DNA of 64,000 nucleotides from Streptomyces sp. NBC_00271 (GCF_036178845.1 NZ_CP108070.1:4650001-4714000); one strand, 5' to 3'; counted from the first letter of the stretch, positions 1-8,203 are shown. The notes: generated by a model not told the origin, from the sequence alone. Numbers and translations: made by a program.

Positions 1-1
1 C

Positions 2-952
2 GGGATCGCACTGGGCGAGTACGGCGAACCGGGCGCCACCGTGATGGCGCTGTCCGCGCTCACCGGGGACGGCATCGGCGAACTGCGCGAGTCGCTCGGC
101 CAGTTCCTGGCCGAGCGGGGCGCCGCCGCCCGTCGAATTTCGGCCGATCTCGACGCGGCCGCCGCGCGACTGCGCCCCGTCTACTCGACCGGGCGGCGCA
201 CGGGGCTCAGCGAGGAGGCGCGCGACGAGTTCGCGGACCGGCTCGCGGACGCGGTGGGCGCCACGGCGGCCGGCCAGGCGGCCGAGCGCGCGTGGCGCCG
301 CAACGCCAACCGCGCGTGCGGCACCCCCTGGCTGCGGCTGTGGCGCTGGGTCCAGGGCGGGGGGGACTCGATGACGGGCCGGCTGTCGCTACGGGCACCC
401 GCGGACGAGGAAGCCACGGCCCGGCAGCGCGTCGAACAGGCGGTGCGTACGGTGGCGGACCGGGCGGCCCGCGGGCTGCCCGCGCCCTGGGCGCAGGCGG
501 TGCGCGAGGCGGCCGTGCGCGGTGCGCAGGGGCTGTCGGAGGCGCTGGACGAGATGGCGACGCGCGCCACGACTCCGGTGGGGCGGCCACCGCGGCCCGG
601 CTGGTGGCCCGCCGCCGTGCTCGCGCAGGTCTCGATGACGATGCTTCAGATCATCGGCGGGCTGTGGCTGCTGGCGCAGATCATCGGGTTCACGGCGCCG
701 AACCTCGGGTTGCCGGTGCTGCTGATGTTGGCGGGCATCATCGGCGGTCCGGTCGTCGAGTGGGGCAGCAGGATGGCGGCGCGCGGACCCGCCAGGCGGT
801 ACGGGCTAGAAGCGGAACGGCGACTGCGCGAGGCCGCCGCCGGGTGCGGGAGGGCGCGGGTACTCGATCCGGTGGCGGCGGAGTTGCTGCGGTATCGGGA
901 GGTACGGGAGCAGTACGGGCGGGTCACGGGGGCGTCTGCGCCGGTCGGATGA
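2..952 (+). CDS. GTPase C-terminal part (YfjP/dynamin-like membrane GTPase), truncated by window edge
   Basis: The frame is open from the first bases of the window, so only the C-terminal part of the protein is visible. It begins just before an ALTGDG segment that looks like the G5 (SA-type) loop of a P-loop GTPase, and the catalytic motifs lie upstream of the window. A long helical region rich in Ala, Arg and Glu follows. Two adjacent hydrophobic segments (around LQIIGGLWLLAQIIG and GLPVLLMLAGIIGG) come next, then a charged tail. This architecture, a GTPase domain with a paired membrane hairpin, fits the YfjP-like GTPases found in actinobacteria, often as tandem pairs. The family call is moderately sure and the function is unknown. 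Confidence 0.7.
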   Translation, partial: GIALGEYGEPGATVMALSALTGDGIGELRESLGQFLAERGAAARRISADLDAAAARLRPVYSTGRRTGLSEEARDEFADRLADAVGATAAGQAAERAWRRNANRACGTPWLRLWRWVQGGGDSMTGRLSLRAPADEEATARQRVEQAVRTVADRAARGLPAPWAQAVREAAVRGAQGLSEALDEMATRATTPVGRPPRPGWWPAAVLAQVSMTMLQIIGGLWLLAQIIGFTAPNLGLPVLLMLAGIIGGPVVEWGSRMAARGPARRYGLEAERRLREAAAGCGRARVLDPVAAELLRYREVREQYGRVTGASAPVG

Positions 953-1003
953 CGAGGAAGAACTCCACGGGCTGAAGTGCCTCCACCCCTTCGGGTGACG
1001 CGG

Positions 1004-1012
1004 TTGTCCACA
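1004..1012 (+). promoter_or_regulatory. Single perfect DnaA box (TTGTCCACA)
   Basis: TTGTCCACA matches the Streptomyces DnaA-box consensus and sits inside the 12-bp palindrome GTTGTCCACAAC, about 150 bp upstream of ssbB. No second box is visible nearby, so this is not an origin. It could be a regulatory DnaA site or a chance match. Two imperfect 15-bp repeats (1089-1118) lie between it and ssbB. Confidence 0.45.
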
Positions 1013-1161
1013 ACCGGCCGGTAGCACACAGGGCTCAGCGGGCCCGGCCCGACGAAGGCAGTCTGAACTCGCGGCGATCGCAGCGCATGCGAACGCAGAG
1101 CGTGTGAACGCAGAGCACGCGAAAGCCGCGACAGACGCATTCGTACGGAGAGGGGTCGGGC

Positions 1162-1629
1162 ATGAACGAGACGATGGTGTGCGCGGTGGGGAACGTGGCG
1201 ACGCAGCCGGTGTACCGAGAGTTGGCGAACGGCGCGTCGGCGAGGTTCCGCCTGGCGGTGACGGCGCGGTACTGGGACCGCGAGAAGAGCGCCTGGACGG
1301 ACGGGCACACCAATTTCTTCACCGTGTGGGCGAACCGCGCGCTCGCCACCAACGTGGGGGCATCGCTGTCGGTGGGCGATCCCGTCATCGTGCAGGGCAG
1401 GTTGAAGGTGCGTACCGAGGTACGCGAAGGACAGAGCTGGACGTCGGCGGACATCGACGCGGTGGCCATCGGCCACGACCTCTCCCGCGGCACCTCGGCC
1501 TTCCGCCGCCCGAACAAGGAAGGGGACACGACCGCGTCCCCCCGGCCCGAGCCCAACTGGGAGACGGAGCCGGAGAGTCGTTCCCTGGACGTCTCCCAAC
1601 AGCAGCCGGAACCCGCCGGGGTGACCTGA
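1162..1629 (+). CDS. ssbB: Single-stranded DNA-binding protein, SsbB-type paralogue
   Basis: A 155-residue OB-fold ssDNA-binding protein. The first 110 residues carry the SSB core (start NETMVCAVGNVATQPVYREL, then FFTVWANRALA and GDPVIVQGRLK). The C-terminal third is short and lacks the acidic DDDIPF-like tip through which replicative SSBs recruit partner proteins. That absence is typical of the second Streptomyces SSB, SsbB, which is known to act in chromosome segregation during sporulation rather than as the essential SSB. The ATG at 1162 follows a GAGAGGGG ribosome-binding site. Its position near the chaplin/rodlin genes fits a developmental theme, though nothing here shows co-regulation. 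Confidence 0.9.
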   Translation: MNETMVCAVGNVATQPVYRELANGASARFRLAVTARYWDREKSAWTDGHTNFFTVWANRALATNVGASLSVGDPVIVQGRLKVRTEVREGQSWTSADIDAVAIGHDLSRGTSAFRRPNKEGDTTASPRPEPNWETEPESRSLDVSQQQPEPAGVT

Positions 1630-1637
1630 CGTCAGGT
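1624..1637. promoter_or_regulatory. 14-bp perfect palindrome over the ssbB stop codon
   Basis: ACCTGACGTCAGGT is a perfect palindrome overlapping the TGA stop of ssbB. It could be a protein-binding site for the downstream transcription unit. No cognate regulator can be named. Confidence 0.35.
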
Positions 1638-1670
1638 ACGGAATCGCCCTGGCCGGCCGACCTGACCGAA

Positions 1671-1729
1671 CTGCGGCTTATCGACAAATCCGCACCGGAC
1701 AGTCCCCATTGATTTGTCGATAAGCGCAG
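1671..1729. repeat. Long AT-rich inverted repeat downstream of ssbB
   Basis: Two perfect 15-bp arms (1676-1690 and 1711-1725, starting GCTTATCGACAAATC) extend by CTGC/GCAG across a one-base bulge. The loop is 20 nt. The arms are much poorer in GC than the surroundings. It may be the ssbB terminator, although no T-tract follows, or a binding site upstream of the cell-wall protein gene. Confidence 0.5.
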
Positions 1730-1903
1730 CTCACAGGCTCGCCGACCGATAACGATTCCGATTCGGATCGGTTATCCGACGGCAGGACCGGGAAGCGCGG
1801 TGCGCCCACGTCCTTAGGATGCCGGGCATAGCTCACGGGGCTTCTGATTCTGCTGGCGGGACCGTCCCCCCATGTCAACGGGTCCTGCTCGAAGGGGAAT
1901 TCT

Positions 1904-3313
1904 GTGTTTTCTTCGTTCTCTGCGTGGTCCGCGCGCAGGCGAGGGGCCGCTCGCCTCGCCGCCGCGACGTTGGTGTCGGGGCTCGTCGCCGCGGGGGCGC
2001 TGGCCACCGCCGGTGCGGCCGCCGCCGACGATGCCCCGCAGAGTCAGGGCGGCGCGACCGCGACCATCGGCGGTCTGAAGACGTACGGGGCCGCGGTGGT
2101 CCACGACCACGGCGTGGACCAGCAGGTGTCCGCCGGTCTGTTCGAGATGTCCGTCGACGGCGGCGGCATGCTGCAGACGTACTGCATCGACCTCCACAAC
2201 CCGACCCAGCGGGACGCCCAGTACCAGGAGACCTCCTGGAGCGGCACCTCGCTGAACGGCAACAAGGACGCCGGCAAGATCCGCTGGATCCTGCAGCACT
2301 CCTACCCACAGGTGAACGACCTCGCGGCGCTGGCCGACATGGCCGGTGCGTACGGACTCACCGAGCAGGACGCGGCGGCCGGCACCCAGGTGGCCATCTG
2401 GCGGTACTCGGACGGCGCCGACGTGGACGCGTTGGACCCTCAGGCGGAGAAGCTCGCCGACTACCTGCAGAAGAACGCGCGGAACGTGGCGGAGCCCAAG
2501 GCCTCGCTGACCCTCGACCCGCCCGCGGTCTCCGGTCACGCCGGCGAGCGGCTCGGCCCGATCACGGTGCACACCGACGCGGACAGCGTGACGGTGACGC
2601 CGCCCGCGGACGCCGCCGCCAGTGGGGTGAAGGTCGTCGGCAAGGACGGCAAGGCGATCACATCGGCGGCGGACGGCAGCCGGCTCTACTTCGACGTGCC
2701 GAAGGACGCCACGGACGGCTCGGCGGCGCTGACCGTGCAGGCGTCGACGACCGTGCCGGTCGGCCGGGCCTTCGCCTCGGGGACCCGCAGCCAGACACAG
2801 ATCCTCGCGGGCTCCAGCGAGTCGACGGTCTCGGCGACGGCGACCGCGAACTGGGCCAAGGAGGGCGCGATACCGGCGCTGTCCGCCACGACGAACTGCG
2901 CCAAGGGCGGCGTGGACGTCACGGCGACCGTCACGGGCGACGCTCCGTTCACCTTCGAGCTGATGGGGGCCGAGCACACCGTCGCCGCGGGCAAGTCCCT
3001 GACGGTGACGGTCCCGCTGCAGGAGGACCAGGCGTACGACTTCACGCTGACGGGTCCGAACGGTTTCGAGAAGCACTTCACCGGCATGCTCGACTGCAAG
3101 ACACAGGGCAGCGCGAGCGACATCACGACCCAGACCGTCGGTGAGCCGAGCCCGGCCCTGGCGAGCGCCGACTCCACCGGCGGCACCAACCTCGCCGAGA
3201 CCGGCGGCTCCGGCGCGACCCCGATCATCGCGGGCATCGCCGTCGCCCTGGTCATGATCGGCGGCACGGCAGTATTCCTCCTCCGCAAGAAGAAGGCACC
3301 GGCGCAGAACTGA
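1904..3313 (+). CDS. Cell-wall-anchored thioester (TQXA) domain protein with LAXTG sorting signal
   Basis: A 469-residue surface protein. A Sec-type signal peptide (about residues 1-40, ending AGAAAADD) is followed by a TQXA/thioester region with the typical YCIDL Cys motif, and later by a TQVAIWRYSDG segment. The thioester would form between that Cys and a Gln. Ig-like beta-rich domains come next. The C-terminus has LAETG at about residue 434, a hydrophobic segment and a basic tail (RKKK), so it is a sortase class E substrate; Streptomyces SrtE enzymes recognise LAXTG. The GTG start at 1904 is chosen because GAAGGGG lies just upstream and the signal peptide begins directly. Proteins of this class form covalent adhesion bonds; the ligand is unknown. 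No sortase gene is in the window. Confidence 0.88.
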   Translation: MFSSFSAWSARRRGAARLAAATLVSGLVAAGALATAGAAAADDAPQSQGGATATIGGLKTYGAAVVHDHGVDQQVSAGLFEMSVDGGGMLQTYCIDLHNPTQRDAQYQETSWSGTSLNGNKDAGKIRWILQHSYPQVNDLAALADMAGAYGLTEQDAAAGTQVAIWRYSDGADVDALDPQAEKLADYLQKNARNVAEPKASLTLDPPAVSGHAGERLGPITVHTDADSVTVTPPADAAASGVKVVGKDGKAITSAADGSRLYFDVPKDATDGSAALTVQASTTVPVGRAFASGTRSQTQILAGSSESTVSATATANWAKEGAIPALSATTNCAKGGVDVTATVTGDAPFTFELMGAEHTVAAGKSLTVTVPLQEDQAYDFTLTGPNGFEKHFTGMLDCKTQGSASDITTQTVGEPSPALASADSTGGTNLAETGGSGATPIIAGIAVALVMIGGTAVFLLRKKKAPAQN

Positions 3314-3377
3314 GCCTTGCGACACCGCACCTTGGCAACTCAACAGTGAGTGACCGCAGCACGGTGACTCCGTGAGC

Positions 3378-3414
3378 CGCGGCCCCGGCCCGCCCTCAGG
3401 CGACCGGGGCCGCG
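3378..3414. terminator. Bidirectional terminator between the surface-protein and sigma-factor genes
   Basis: An 11-bp perfect GC stem (CGCGGCCCCGG with CCGGGGCCGCG) encloses a 15-nt loop. It lies between two convergent genes, so it probably serves both. Confidence 0.7.
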
Positions 3415-3434
3415 TCCCTTTCCGGCCGCGCCCG

Positions 3435-4046
3435 TCAGGCCATCGCGCCGACCAGCTCGCGCCGCTCGGGCAGTCCACAGCGTTCGGCGTCGGACAACGA
3501 GGCGATCAGGGCGCTGCGGGCACGGGCCACACGTGAGCGGACCGTACCTATGGGGCAGTCGCTGACCAGGGCCGCCTCCGCGTACGGCAGTCCGAGGAGC
3601 TGGGTCAGCACGAAGGCCTCGCGACGCTCCTCGGGCAGTTCGGCCAGCAGTTCGTCGAGTGCGATGCCGTCGTCGAAGCCCGGCAGGCCGCACGGCTGGG
3701 CGCGTTCGGCGGCGAGCTGCCAGTCGTCGGAGTCGGCCAGTCGGGGCCGGGCCGCCGCGGTACGGAAGCTGTCGATCACGGCCCGGCGCGCGATGGCCAG
3801 CAGCCAGGTACGGGCCGAGGAGCGGCCCTCGAAACGGTGCAGGCTGCCGAGGGCGCGCAGGAAGGTGTCCTGGGCCAGGTCGTCGGCGGTCTGCGGGTCC
3901 GCGCCCAGATAGGTGACGTAACGGCGTACGTCGCGGTGCAGGGCGCGCACGAACTGGTCGACGGCGTCGGGGTCACCGGCGCGGGCGGCCAGCGCCCAGG
4001 CCGTCAGCGACGCGTCACGTGAGGTGGGCAGGGCAGGAGTGGTCAC
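3435..4046 (-). CDS. ECF-family RNA polymerase sigma factor
   Basis: A 203-residue group IV sigma factor. The sigma-2 region carries DDLAQDTFLRAL and RTWLLAIARR (about residues 50-95). The sigma-4 region carries LPEERREAFVLTQLLGLPYA and the recognition helix GTVRSRVARAR. GTG at 4046 is preferred over the upstream ATG at 4067 because it has an AAGGA site about 10 nt upstream and the ATG has none. No anti-sigma gene is adjacent. Upstream on the same strand are a Met-rich membrane protein and a YcnI copper protein, so a role in copper or envelope stress is an inference. It resembles short SigC-type ECF factors. Confidence 0.88.
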   Translation of the reverse strand: MTTPALPTSRDASLTAWALAARAGDPDAVDQFVRALHRDVRRYVTYLGADPQTADDLAQDTFLRALGSLHRFEGRSSARTWLLAIARRAVIDSFRTAAARPRLADSDDWQLAAERAQPCGLPGFDDGIALDELLAELPEERREAFVLTQLLGLPYAEAALVSDCPIGTVRSRVARARSALIASLSDAERCGLPERRELVGAMA

Positions 4047-4187
4047 CTGGTGTCCTTCTCGGGTCATCCGGGATCCGGACCGGGCGCGCGAGGGCGGCCC
4101 GAGGGTCCGGTGAGCGAAACCGGCCGCACGAGGGCGTACGGCCGAGGCCCGGGGCGCACAGGGGCGGCCTCGGGGAACCGGCTGTCT

Positions 4188-4898
4188 TCAGACGACAGCG
4201 GTCCCGGCGGGCGGACCCCGAGAAGTGATCGCGTGGACGAGAAGGAGCCGGCGCGGCGCGCGGGCGGAGCGGTCGCGGCGGACGCGCGGACGCGGGCGGC
4301 TCACCGGCGCGGGCAGCGCGAGCGGCAGCCGCAGCGGGGCCGCCAACAGGCCGGCGAGGGCCCGCAGGACACGGAAGACGGCGCGCTCTCCGTGCGCGAG
4401 CCAGAGGCCGCAGAGCAGGGCGGCCAGCAGGTGGGCGGCGAGCATGCCGAGCGAGGACGACGTGCCGTCCGCCGCGTGACCCAGGTGATCCATGGCGCCC
4501 ATGTCCATGGCGTCCATGCGTGTCGAGTCCATGGGCACGGAGTTCGGGGACATAGAACTCATGGACATGGGACCCGTGGGCATGGAGTTCATGTCGTGGC
4601 CGGTGAAGACCGAGGCCGCCGCGCCCCACACTCCCAGGGAGCCCGACGACTGCGCGAGCGAGAACACCGAGTGGAGTACCGCCTGCGCCGCGACCACCGC
4701 GGACACGATCAGGGGCAGTCCGCGTTCCCGGCCGGCCAGACACCAGCCCGCGCCGCCGACCACCGCGCCCGAGGCGCCCAACGCCCACCAGGGCACCGTG
4801 CCGCCGGACATCATCACGTGCCCCAGGGCGGCGAGCAGCACACAGACGACCGCGAACACCGCGGCCCGTACCGTGCGAGAACACCACCCAGCAGTCAT
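4188..4898 (-). CDS. Met/His-rich membrane protein next to the YcnI copper gene
   Basis: A 236-residue membrane protein. Hydrophobic segments lie near the N-terminus (AAVFAVVCVLLAALGHVMM), in the middle and around LGMLAAHLLAALLCGLWLA. Between them is a loop extremely rich in Met with Asp, Ser and His (for example MNSMPTGPMSMSSMSP and MDAMDMGAMDHLGH). Met-rich extracytoplasmic loops commonly bind Cu(I). The tail is Arg-rich. The start is ATG at 4898, with GAGG upstream, rather than an upstream TTG. The N-terminal segment matches that of the gene at 5867-6454, so the two are probably paralogues flanking ycnI. Function is unknown; copper handling is an inference from composition and neighbours. 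Confidence 0.75.
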   Translation of the reverse strand: MTAGWCSRTVRAAVFAVVCVLLAALGHVMMSGGTVPWWALGASGAVVGGAGWCLAGRERGLPLIVSAVVAAQAVLHSVFSLAQSSGSLGVWGAAASVFTGHDMNSMPTGPMSMSSMSPNSVPMDSTRMDAMDMGAMDHLGHAADGTSSSLGMLAAHLLAALLCGLWLAHGERAVFRVLRALAGLLAAPLRLPLALPAPVSRPRPRVRRDRSARAPRRLLLVHAITSRGPPAGTAVV

Positions 4899-5023
4899 GG
4901 CGGGCTCATCCTCGCATCCGGGCAACAGGCTTCATGGGAGGGTACGGAAATTTCTCACCCCCCACTCATGCGCGGGCTCAACTCGCGTCGGACGCGCGGT
5001 GTTCACGAGCGAGCTGGTGGGGG

Positions 5024-5061
5024 GCCGTCCCGCCGACGGAGGACGAGGTCGGCGGGACGGC
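5024..5061 (-). terminator. Terminator downstream of the YcnI-family gene
   Basis: A 14-bp perfect stem (GCCGTCCCGCCGAC with its complement) and a 10-nt loop lie just after the ycnI stop on the minus strand. It implies that the next gene (4898-4188) has its own promoter or depends on readthrough. Confidence 0.75.
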
Positions 5062-5077
5062 AACCGAGAGGCCTCGC

Positions 5078-5836
5078 CTACTCGGAGCGGGCACCCCGGC
5101 CGCGCGCGAGGGCGTAGCCGGCCGCGGCCAGGCCCAGGACGCCCACGACCAGTCCGGCGATGCCCAGGCCACGGGCCGTGGAGTCACTGCTCGACGTCGA
5201 GTCGGCCGCGACGGCCGGCGCCGAGCTCGACGACGAGGACGAGGCGGAGCCCGACGCCGCGTCCGAGGTCCCGTCGGAACCCGTCTCCGCGTCCTCGGTG
5301 GTCAGGGTGAGCACCGGCGCCGGGTTCTCCGGCTCTTCCCCGCCCTTCTGCTCCTCCTCGATCCAGCGGACGACGTTGCCGTCCGAGTAGGTCTGCAGGG
5401 TCTTGAAGCTCAACTGGTCGGTGTCGTCGGGCAGCTGGCCGAAAGCGACGTTGAAGTCCTGGTACTGGCCGTGCCGGATCCGGCCGCCGGTCCAGGTGAT
5501 CTCCGAGACGGCCTCGGTGATGGTGCCGTCGTCGGTCTTGACGGGGGTCTTGAGCTTCGTGGTCGTCACCTGCGCCGTCCAGCCCTCCTGAGGGGTGACG
5601 AGCACGCCGAGGACCGGGTGATCCGTCGGCAGGAAGACCTGGACCTTCGTGGTGCTCGCGGTGTCCTCCTCGTTGGGGACGCGGAAGGTGAGAACACCGT
5701 CCGTGGCTCCCTTGGCGTAGGTCTCGGGGTGGACCGTCACATGCGCGAAGGCGGCGCCCGCGGCGGCCAGGACACCGGCGGTGGTGAGGGCGGCGACAAC
5801 GCCGGCGCGGCGCAGGGTGGTGCGAATCGGGGACAT
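5078..5836 (-). CDS. YcnI-family (DUF1775) copper-binding surface protein
   Basis: A 252-residue exported protein. The signal peptide ends GAAFA, and the mature chain then starts at His (HVTVHPETYAKG). YcnI proteins bind Cu(II) with this mature N-terminal histidine plus a Glu and a Trp. The DUF1775 beta-sandwich covers about residues 31-175, including the conserved PTDHPVLGVLVTP and ITWTGGRI stretches. A Ser/Ala-rich linker leads to a C-terminal transmembrane helix (GIAGLVVGVLGLAAAGYALA) with a basic end, so the copper domain faces outside. It lies 30 bp downstream of the membrane gene at 5867-6454 on the same strand and probably shares its transcript. A role in copper storage or delivery is known for the family. 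Confidence 0.9.
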   Translation of the reverse strand: MSPIRTTLRRAGVVAALTTAGVLAAAGAAFAHVTVHPETYAKGATDGVLTFRVPNEEDTASTTKVQVFLPTDHPVLGVLVTPQEGWTAQVTTTKLKTPVKTDDGTITEAVSEITWTGGRIRHGQYQDFNVAFGQLPDDTDQLSFKTLQTYSDGNVVRWIEEEQKGGEEPENPAPVLTLTTEDAETGSDGTSDAASGSASSSSSSSAPAVAADSTSSSDSTARGLGIAGLVVGVLGLAAAGYALARGRGARSE

Positions 5837-5866
5837 CAGGGGAACTCCGTACTGGTGGGGTTGCGG

Positions 5867-6454
5867 TCAGGGCGTGTACGCAAGCCCTGCCGGTGGTCCC
5901 CGACGGGAGACCGCGTGGCGCAGCAGCAGTTGCCGAAGCGGCCGGGGTTCCCGCGCGGTCCGGCGTACGACGGCCGGCCGGGTCGGTACGGCGGACCACC
6001 CCGCGCGCACCCGCCACCAGGCGGCGAGCCCCGGTACGAGCACCGCGGCCCGCCGCAGCAGGGACCAGAACGCGGCTTCACCGCGCCGCAGCCACCAGGT
6101 CGCGAGGAGGGCGGCCACCACGTGGGCGGCGGTGGCGTGCGGTGTCATGGCGTGCCCTGCTGGGTTCACCATGTGCGCGCCGTGCATGTCCATCGCCATC
6201 CGCGGGCCGGCCGCCTCGAAGGCGAGGTGCAGCCCGGCCTGGGCGGCCAGCATCCCGCCGCCGATCCCGACGAGCGAGCGTTCGCGTCCGCCCAGCAGCC
6301 AGCCGGCCGAGAAGACGGCGAGGAGCCCGGCGCCGTCCGCCCACAGGGGCGGCGCCTGACCGGTGGCGAGCCCGTGCCCCCCGGCGGCCAGCAGCACGCA
6401 CAGCACGGCGAACACCGCCGCGCGCAGGCTCCGTACCTCTGGGGACGCACTCAT
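5867..6454 (-). CDS. Membrane protein paralogous to the Met-rich protein at 4188-4898
   Basis: A 195-residue protein with four or so hydrophobic segments (RAAVFAVLCVLLAAGGHG at the N-terminus, AAHVVAALLATWW in the middle) and a basic tail ending near SRRGPPAG, like its paralogue. A shorter Met/His stretch (MAMDMHGAHMVNPAGHAM) sits between segments. Comparison with the paralogue places the start at ATG 6454 rather than the longer frame upstream. No strong ribosome-binding site is visible. It is the first gene of the pair with ycnI. Metal binding is plausible from the His/Met loop but is not shown. Confidence 0.75.
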   Translation of the reverse strand: MSASPEVRSLRAAVFAVLCVLLAAGGHGLATGQAPPLWADGAGLLAVFSAGWLLGGRERSLVGIGGGMLAAQAGLHLAFEAAGPRMAMDMHGAHMVNPAGHAMTPHATAAHVVAALLATWWLRRGEAAFWSLLRRAAVLVPGLAAWWRVRAGWSAVPTRPAVVRRTAREPRPLRQLLLRHAVSRRGPPAGLAYTP

Positions 6455-6592
6455 GGAGCCCAGATACTGCCATGGCGGGCGAACGGCCGTCGCGGCTTCC
6501 CGAGCAGCTGCTTCCTCCGAGGCCGTCCGGGGGCCTCGAAACGCCGCTCGGGCAGGGGCCGGTCGAGCCGGGGAGTGAGGGAGGAACCTGAC

Positions 6593-6655
6593 ATACCGCT
6601 TCGCCGTGTCGTGCTCGACGACTATCAGGGCGTAGCGACCGAGGTCGCCGGTGGC
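6593..6655 (+). pseudogene. Remnant of a 2-hydroxyacid dehydrogenase N-terminus
   Basis: A short plus-strand stretch translates as PLRRVVLDDYQGVATEVA, which resembles the start of actinobacterial D-2-hydroxyacid dehydrogenases (typically (M)xxVVLDDYQGVA). The expected start codon position reads ATA, and the frame loses similarity after about 20 codons and stops at 6688. It appears to be the stub of a deleted gene. The match is to a remembered family pattern, so confidence is moderate. Confidence 0.5.
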
Positions 6656-6971
6656 GGACGACGTGGAGGTCGCGAGCCCGTCGGCTGACCGGCAACCCCC
6701 TGACCGCCGCAACCCCGCCGACCTTGGAGAACCCGACCACCGCGCCGGGCCTCACCATGCTCCTGGGCCGCATCAGCGATCACCCAGGCGATCGGCAGCG
6801 CGGATGTGAGCGCCCTCAACGGCGCGCCACTATCTTCGACATCGCTCCTCCCCCACAGCAGCCTCGCTGCTGTCACGCTGTCGCCCTTTGCCGTGTGACC
6901 GGCCTTCCCGGCCTCCGAGCACTACGGCGACTGCGCCACGATCCGGCGCCATCAACGGGCCAACCGGAGTA
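6656..6971. other. Intergenic stretch with no convincing gene
   Basis: No open frame here has a ribosome-binding site and a recognisable protein. Codon bias is weaker than in neighbouring genes. It may be more debris from the deleted dehydrogenase. Confidence 0.5.
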
Positions 6972-7490
6972 CTAAGCGCCCTCTCCCATGCCGACGTTCG
7001 CCCCGGGCACCGTCTTCAGCAGTGGTCCGAGGACGGCGGCCTGAGGGAGCTTCAGGTCCGGCAGACCGTAGTGGTCGGGGTTGGGTGCGCTGAGCGGGGT
7101 GTCCACGGCCAGCCCGGGCGTCAACGTGGTCAGATCGGCGGCGGGCGCGTCCGCCCCGAGGTGTTCGAAGCCGTGCCCGACGATGTTCGGAAGAGGCGTG
7201 TGCAAACCCGCCCCGGGCAGTCCGGCGCCGACCGGCAGTCGCGGCACCGCCTGGTCGGGGAGCAGTCGGCCCTCGACGTACCGCGGTCCCTCGGGTCCAC
7301 CCGGCGTCGGCACCGGAAGCTCCCCGGCGATCTTGGGCGTCTGCAGGTTGAGGGCGCGCCCCACGCCGTCCAGAGGTACCGGAACGGGAACCTTTTCGGC
7401 CGCGACGGCCGGGGTCACGGCGGCGGCACCCATCGCTGCCGCGACGCCGGTGACGACGGCGGCAAGAGTTCCTCGAGTGGTCGACTTCAT
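6972..7490 (-). CDS. Small secreted protein of unknown function
   Basis: A 172-residue protein with a signal peptide (KSTTRGTLAAVVTGVAAAMG, cleavage near PAVAA) and a mature part rich in Pro, Gly and Leu with no recognised domain. There are no Cys residues and no sorting signal. ATG 7490 is chosen over ATG 7511 because AAGGGA lies upstream of the former and nothing precedes the latter. It lies downstream of the VKOR gene at the edge of the chaplin region, which suggests an extracellular or aerial-surface role, but this is only context. Confidence 0.65.
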   Translation of the reverse strand: MKSTTRGTLAAVVTGVAAAMGAAAVTPAVAAEKVPVPVPLDGVGRALNLQTPKIAGELPVPTPGGPEGPRYVEGRLLPDQAVPRLPVGAGLPGAGLHTPLPNIVGHGFEHLGADAPAADLTTLTPGLAVDTPLSAPNPDHYGLPDLKLPQAAVLGPLLKTVPGANVGMGEGA

Positions 7491-7591
7491 CTCAGGTACG
7501 GTCCCTTTCATGATTCGGTGGATCTGCGTCCATACCGGGTAACGATCCTGAGAATGCCTTCAGTTCAAGATTCCCCAGACGGACCCAATAG

Positions 7592-8203
7592 TCAGCTCGT
7601 CCAGAAATTCCACCAGCGGGTCAGGATCAGCATCCCGATGATCCCGATGTGCACGACCGGCAGGACCCAGGTGAATTCTCCGAGGAATCCCCGCAACCCG
7701 TCGGGCGCGGGCAGAAATGCGTGCCGTACGTTGAACGACGTCACGTACCAGAACATGATGATCGTGGCGACCCAGGCCAGACAGCACCACAGGCACAGCG
7801 CGTTGATGCGGTACAGCGACTGGAACTGCAGCCAGGTGCAGAATCCGACACCGAAGAGGGTGCCGGCGTTGAAGGTCAGCCAGTACCAGCGCGGGTAGGT
7901 GGCCCGCGCGAGCAGGCTCATCCCGACGCAGATCACGATGCCGTACGCCACCAGGCCGAGCATCGGGTTGGGGAACCCGAAGGCCGCGGCCTGCTTGCTC
8001 TTCATGATGTTGCCGCAGGAGACGACCGGGTTCAGGCTGCACCCCGGCACGAAGTTCGGATTCTCCAGCAGCTTGAACTTGTCGATCGTGATGACCCACG
8101 CGGCGAGCAGACCGGCCGCGCCGGTGATCACCAGCAACAGGGCGAACGCGCGGCTGCCCCCCGCGGTCCGCACCCTCGCGGCGCCGCCCGCGGTCCGTGT
8201 CAT
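7592..8203 (-). CDS. Vitamin K epoxide reductase (VKOR) family membrane protein
   Basis: A 203-residue integral membrane protein. VKOR homologues reoxidise the DsbA-like disulfide machinery using quinone. Both Cys pairs are visible: loop cysteines C55 and C63 (PGCSLNPVVSCG, seven residues apart as in the family) and the active-site CLWC at 137-140. About five transmembrane segments can be drawn. The start codon overlaps the stop of the upstream gene (TGATG), so the two are translationally coupled. The chaplins next door contain paired cysteines that form disulfides, making them possible clients; this is an inference. Confidence 0.92.
   Translation of the reverse strand: MTRTAGGAARVRTAGGSRAFALLLVITGAAGLLAAWVITIDKFKLLENPNFVPGCSLNPVVSCGNIMKSKQAAAFGFPNPMLGLVAYGIVICVGMSLLARATYPRWYWLTFNAGTLFGVGFCTWLQFQSLYRINALCLWCCLAWVATIIMFWYVTSFNVRHAFLPAPDGLRGFLGEFTWVLPVVHIGIIGMLILTRWWNFWTS

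Noticed and set aside
1814..3478. 554-codon minus-strand frame opposite the thioester protein
   Set aside because: No domain or start site. The plus strand has a signal peptide, TQXA motifs and a sorting signal.
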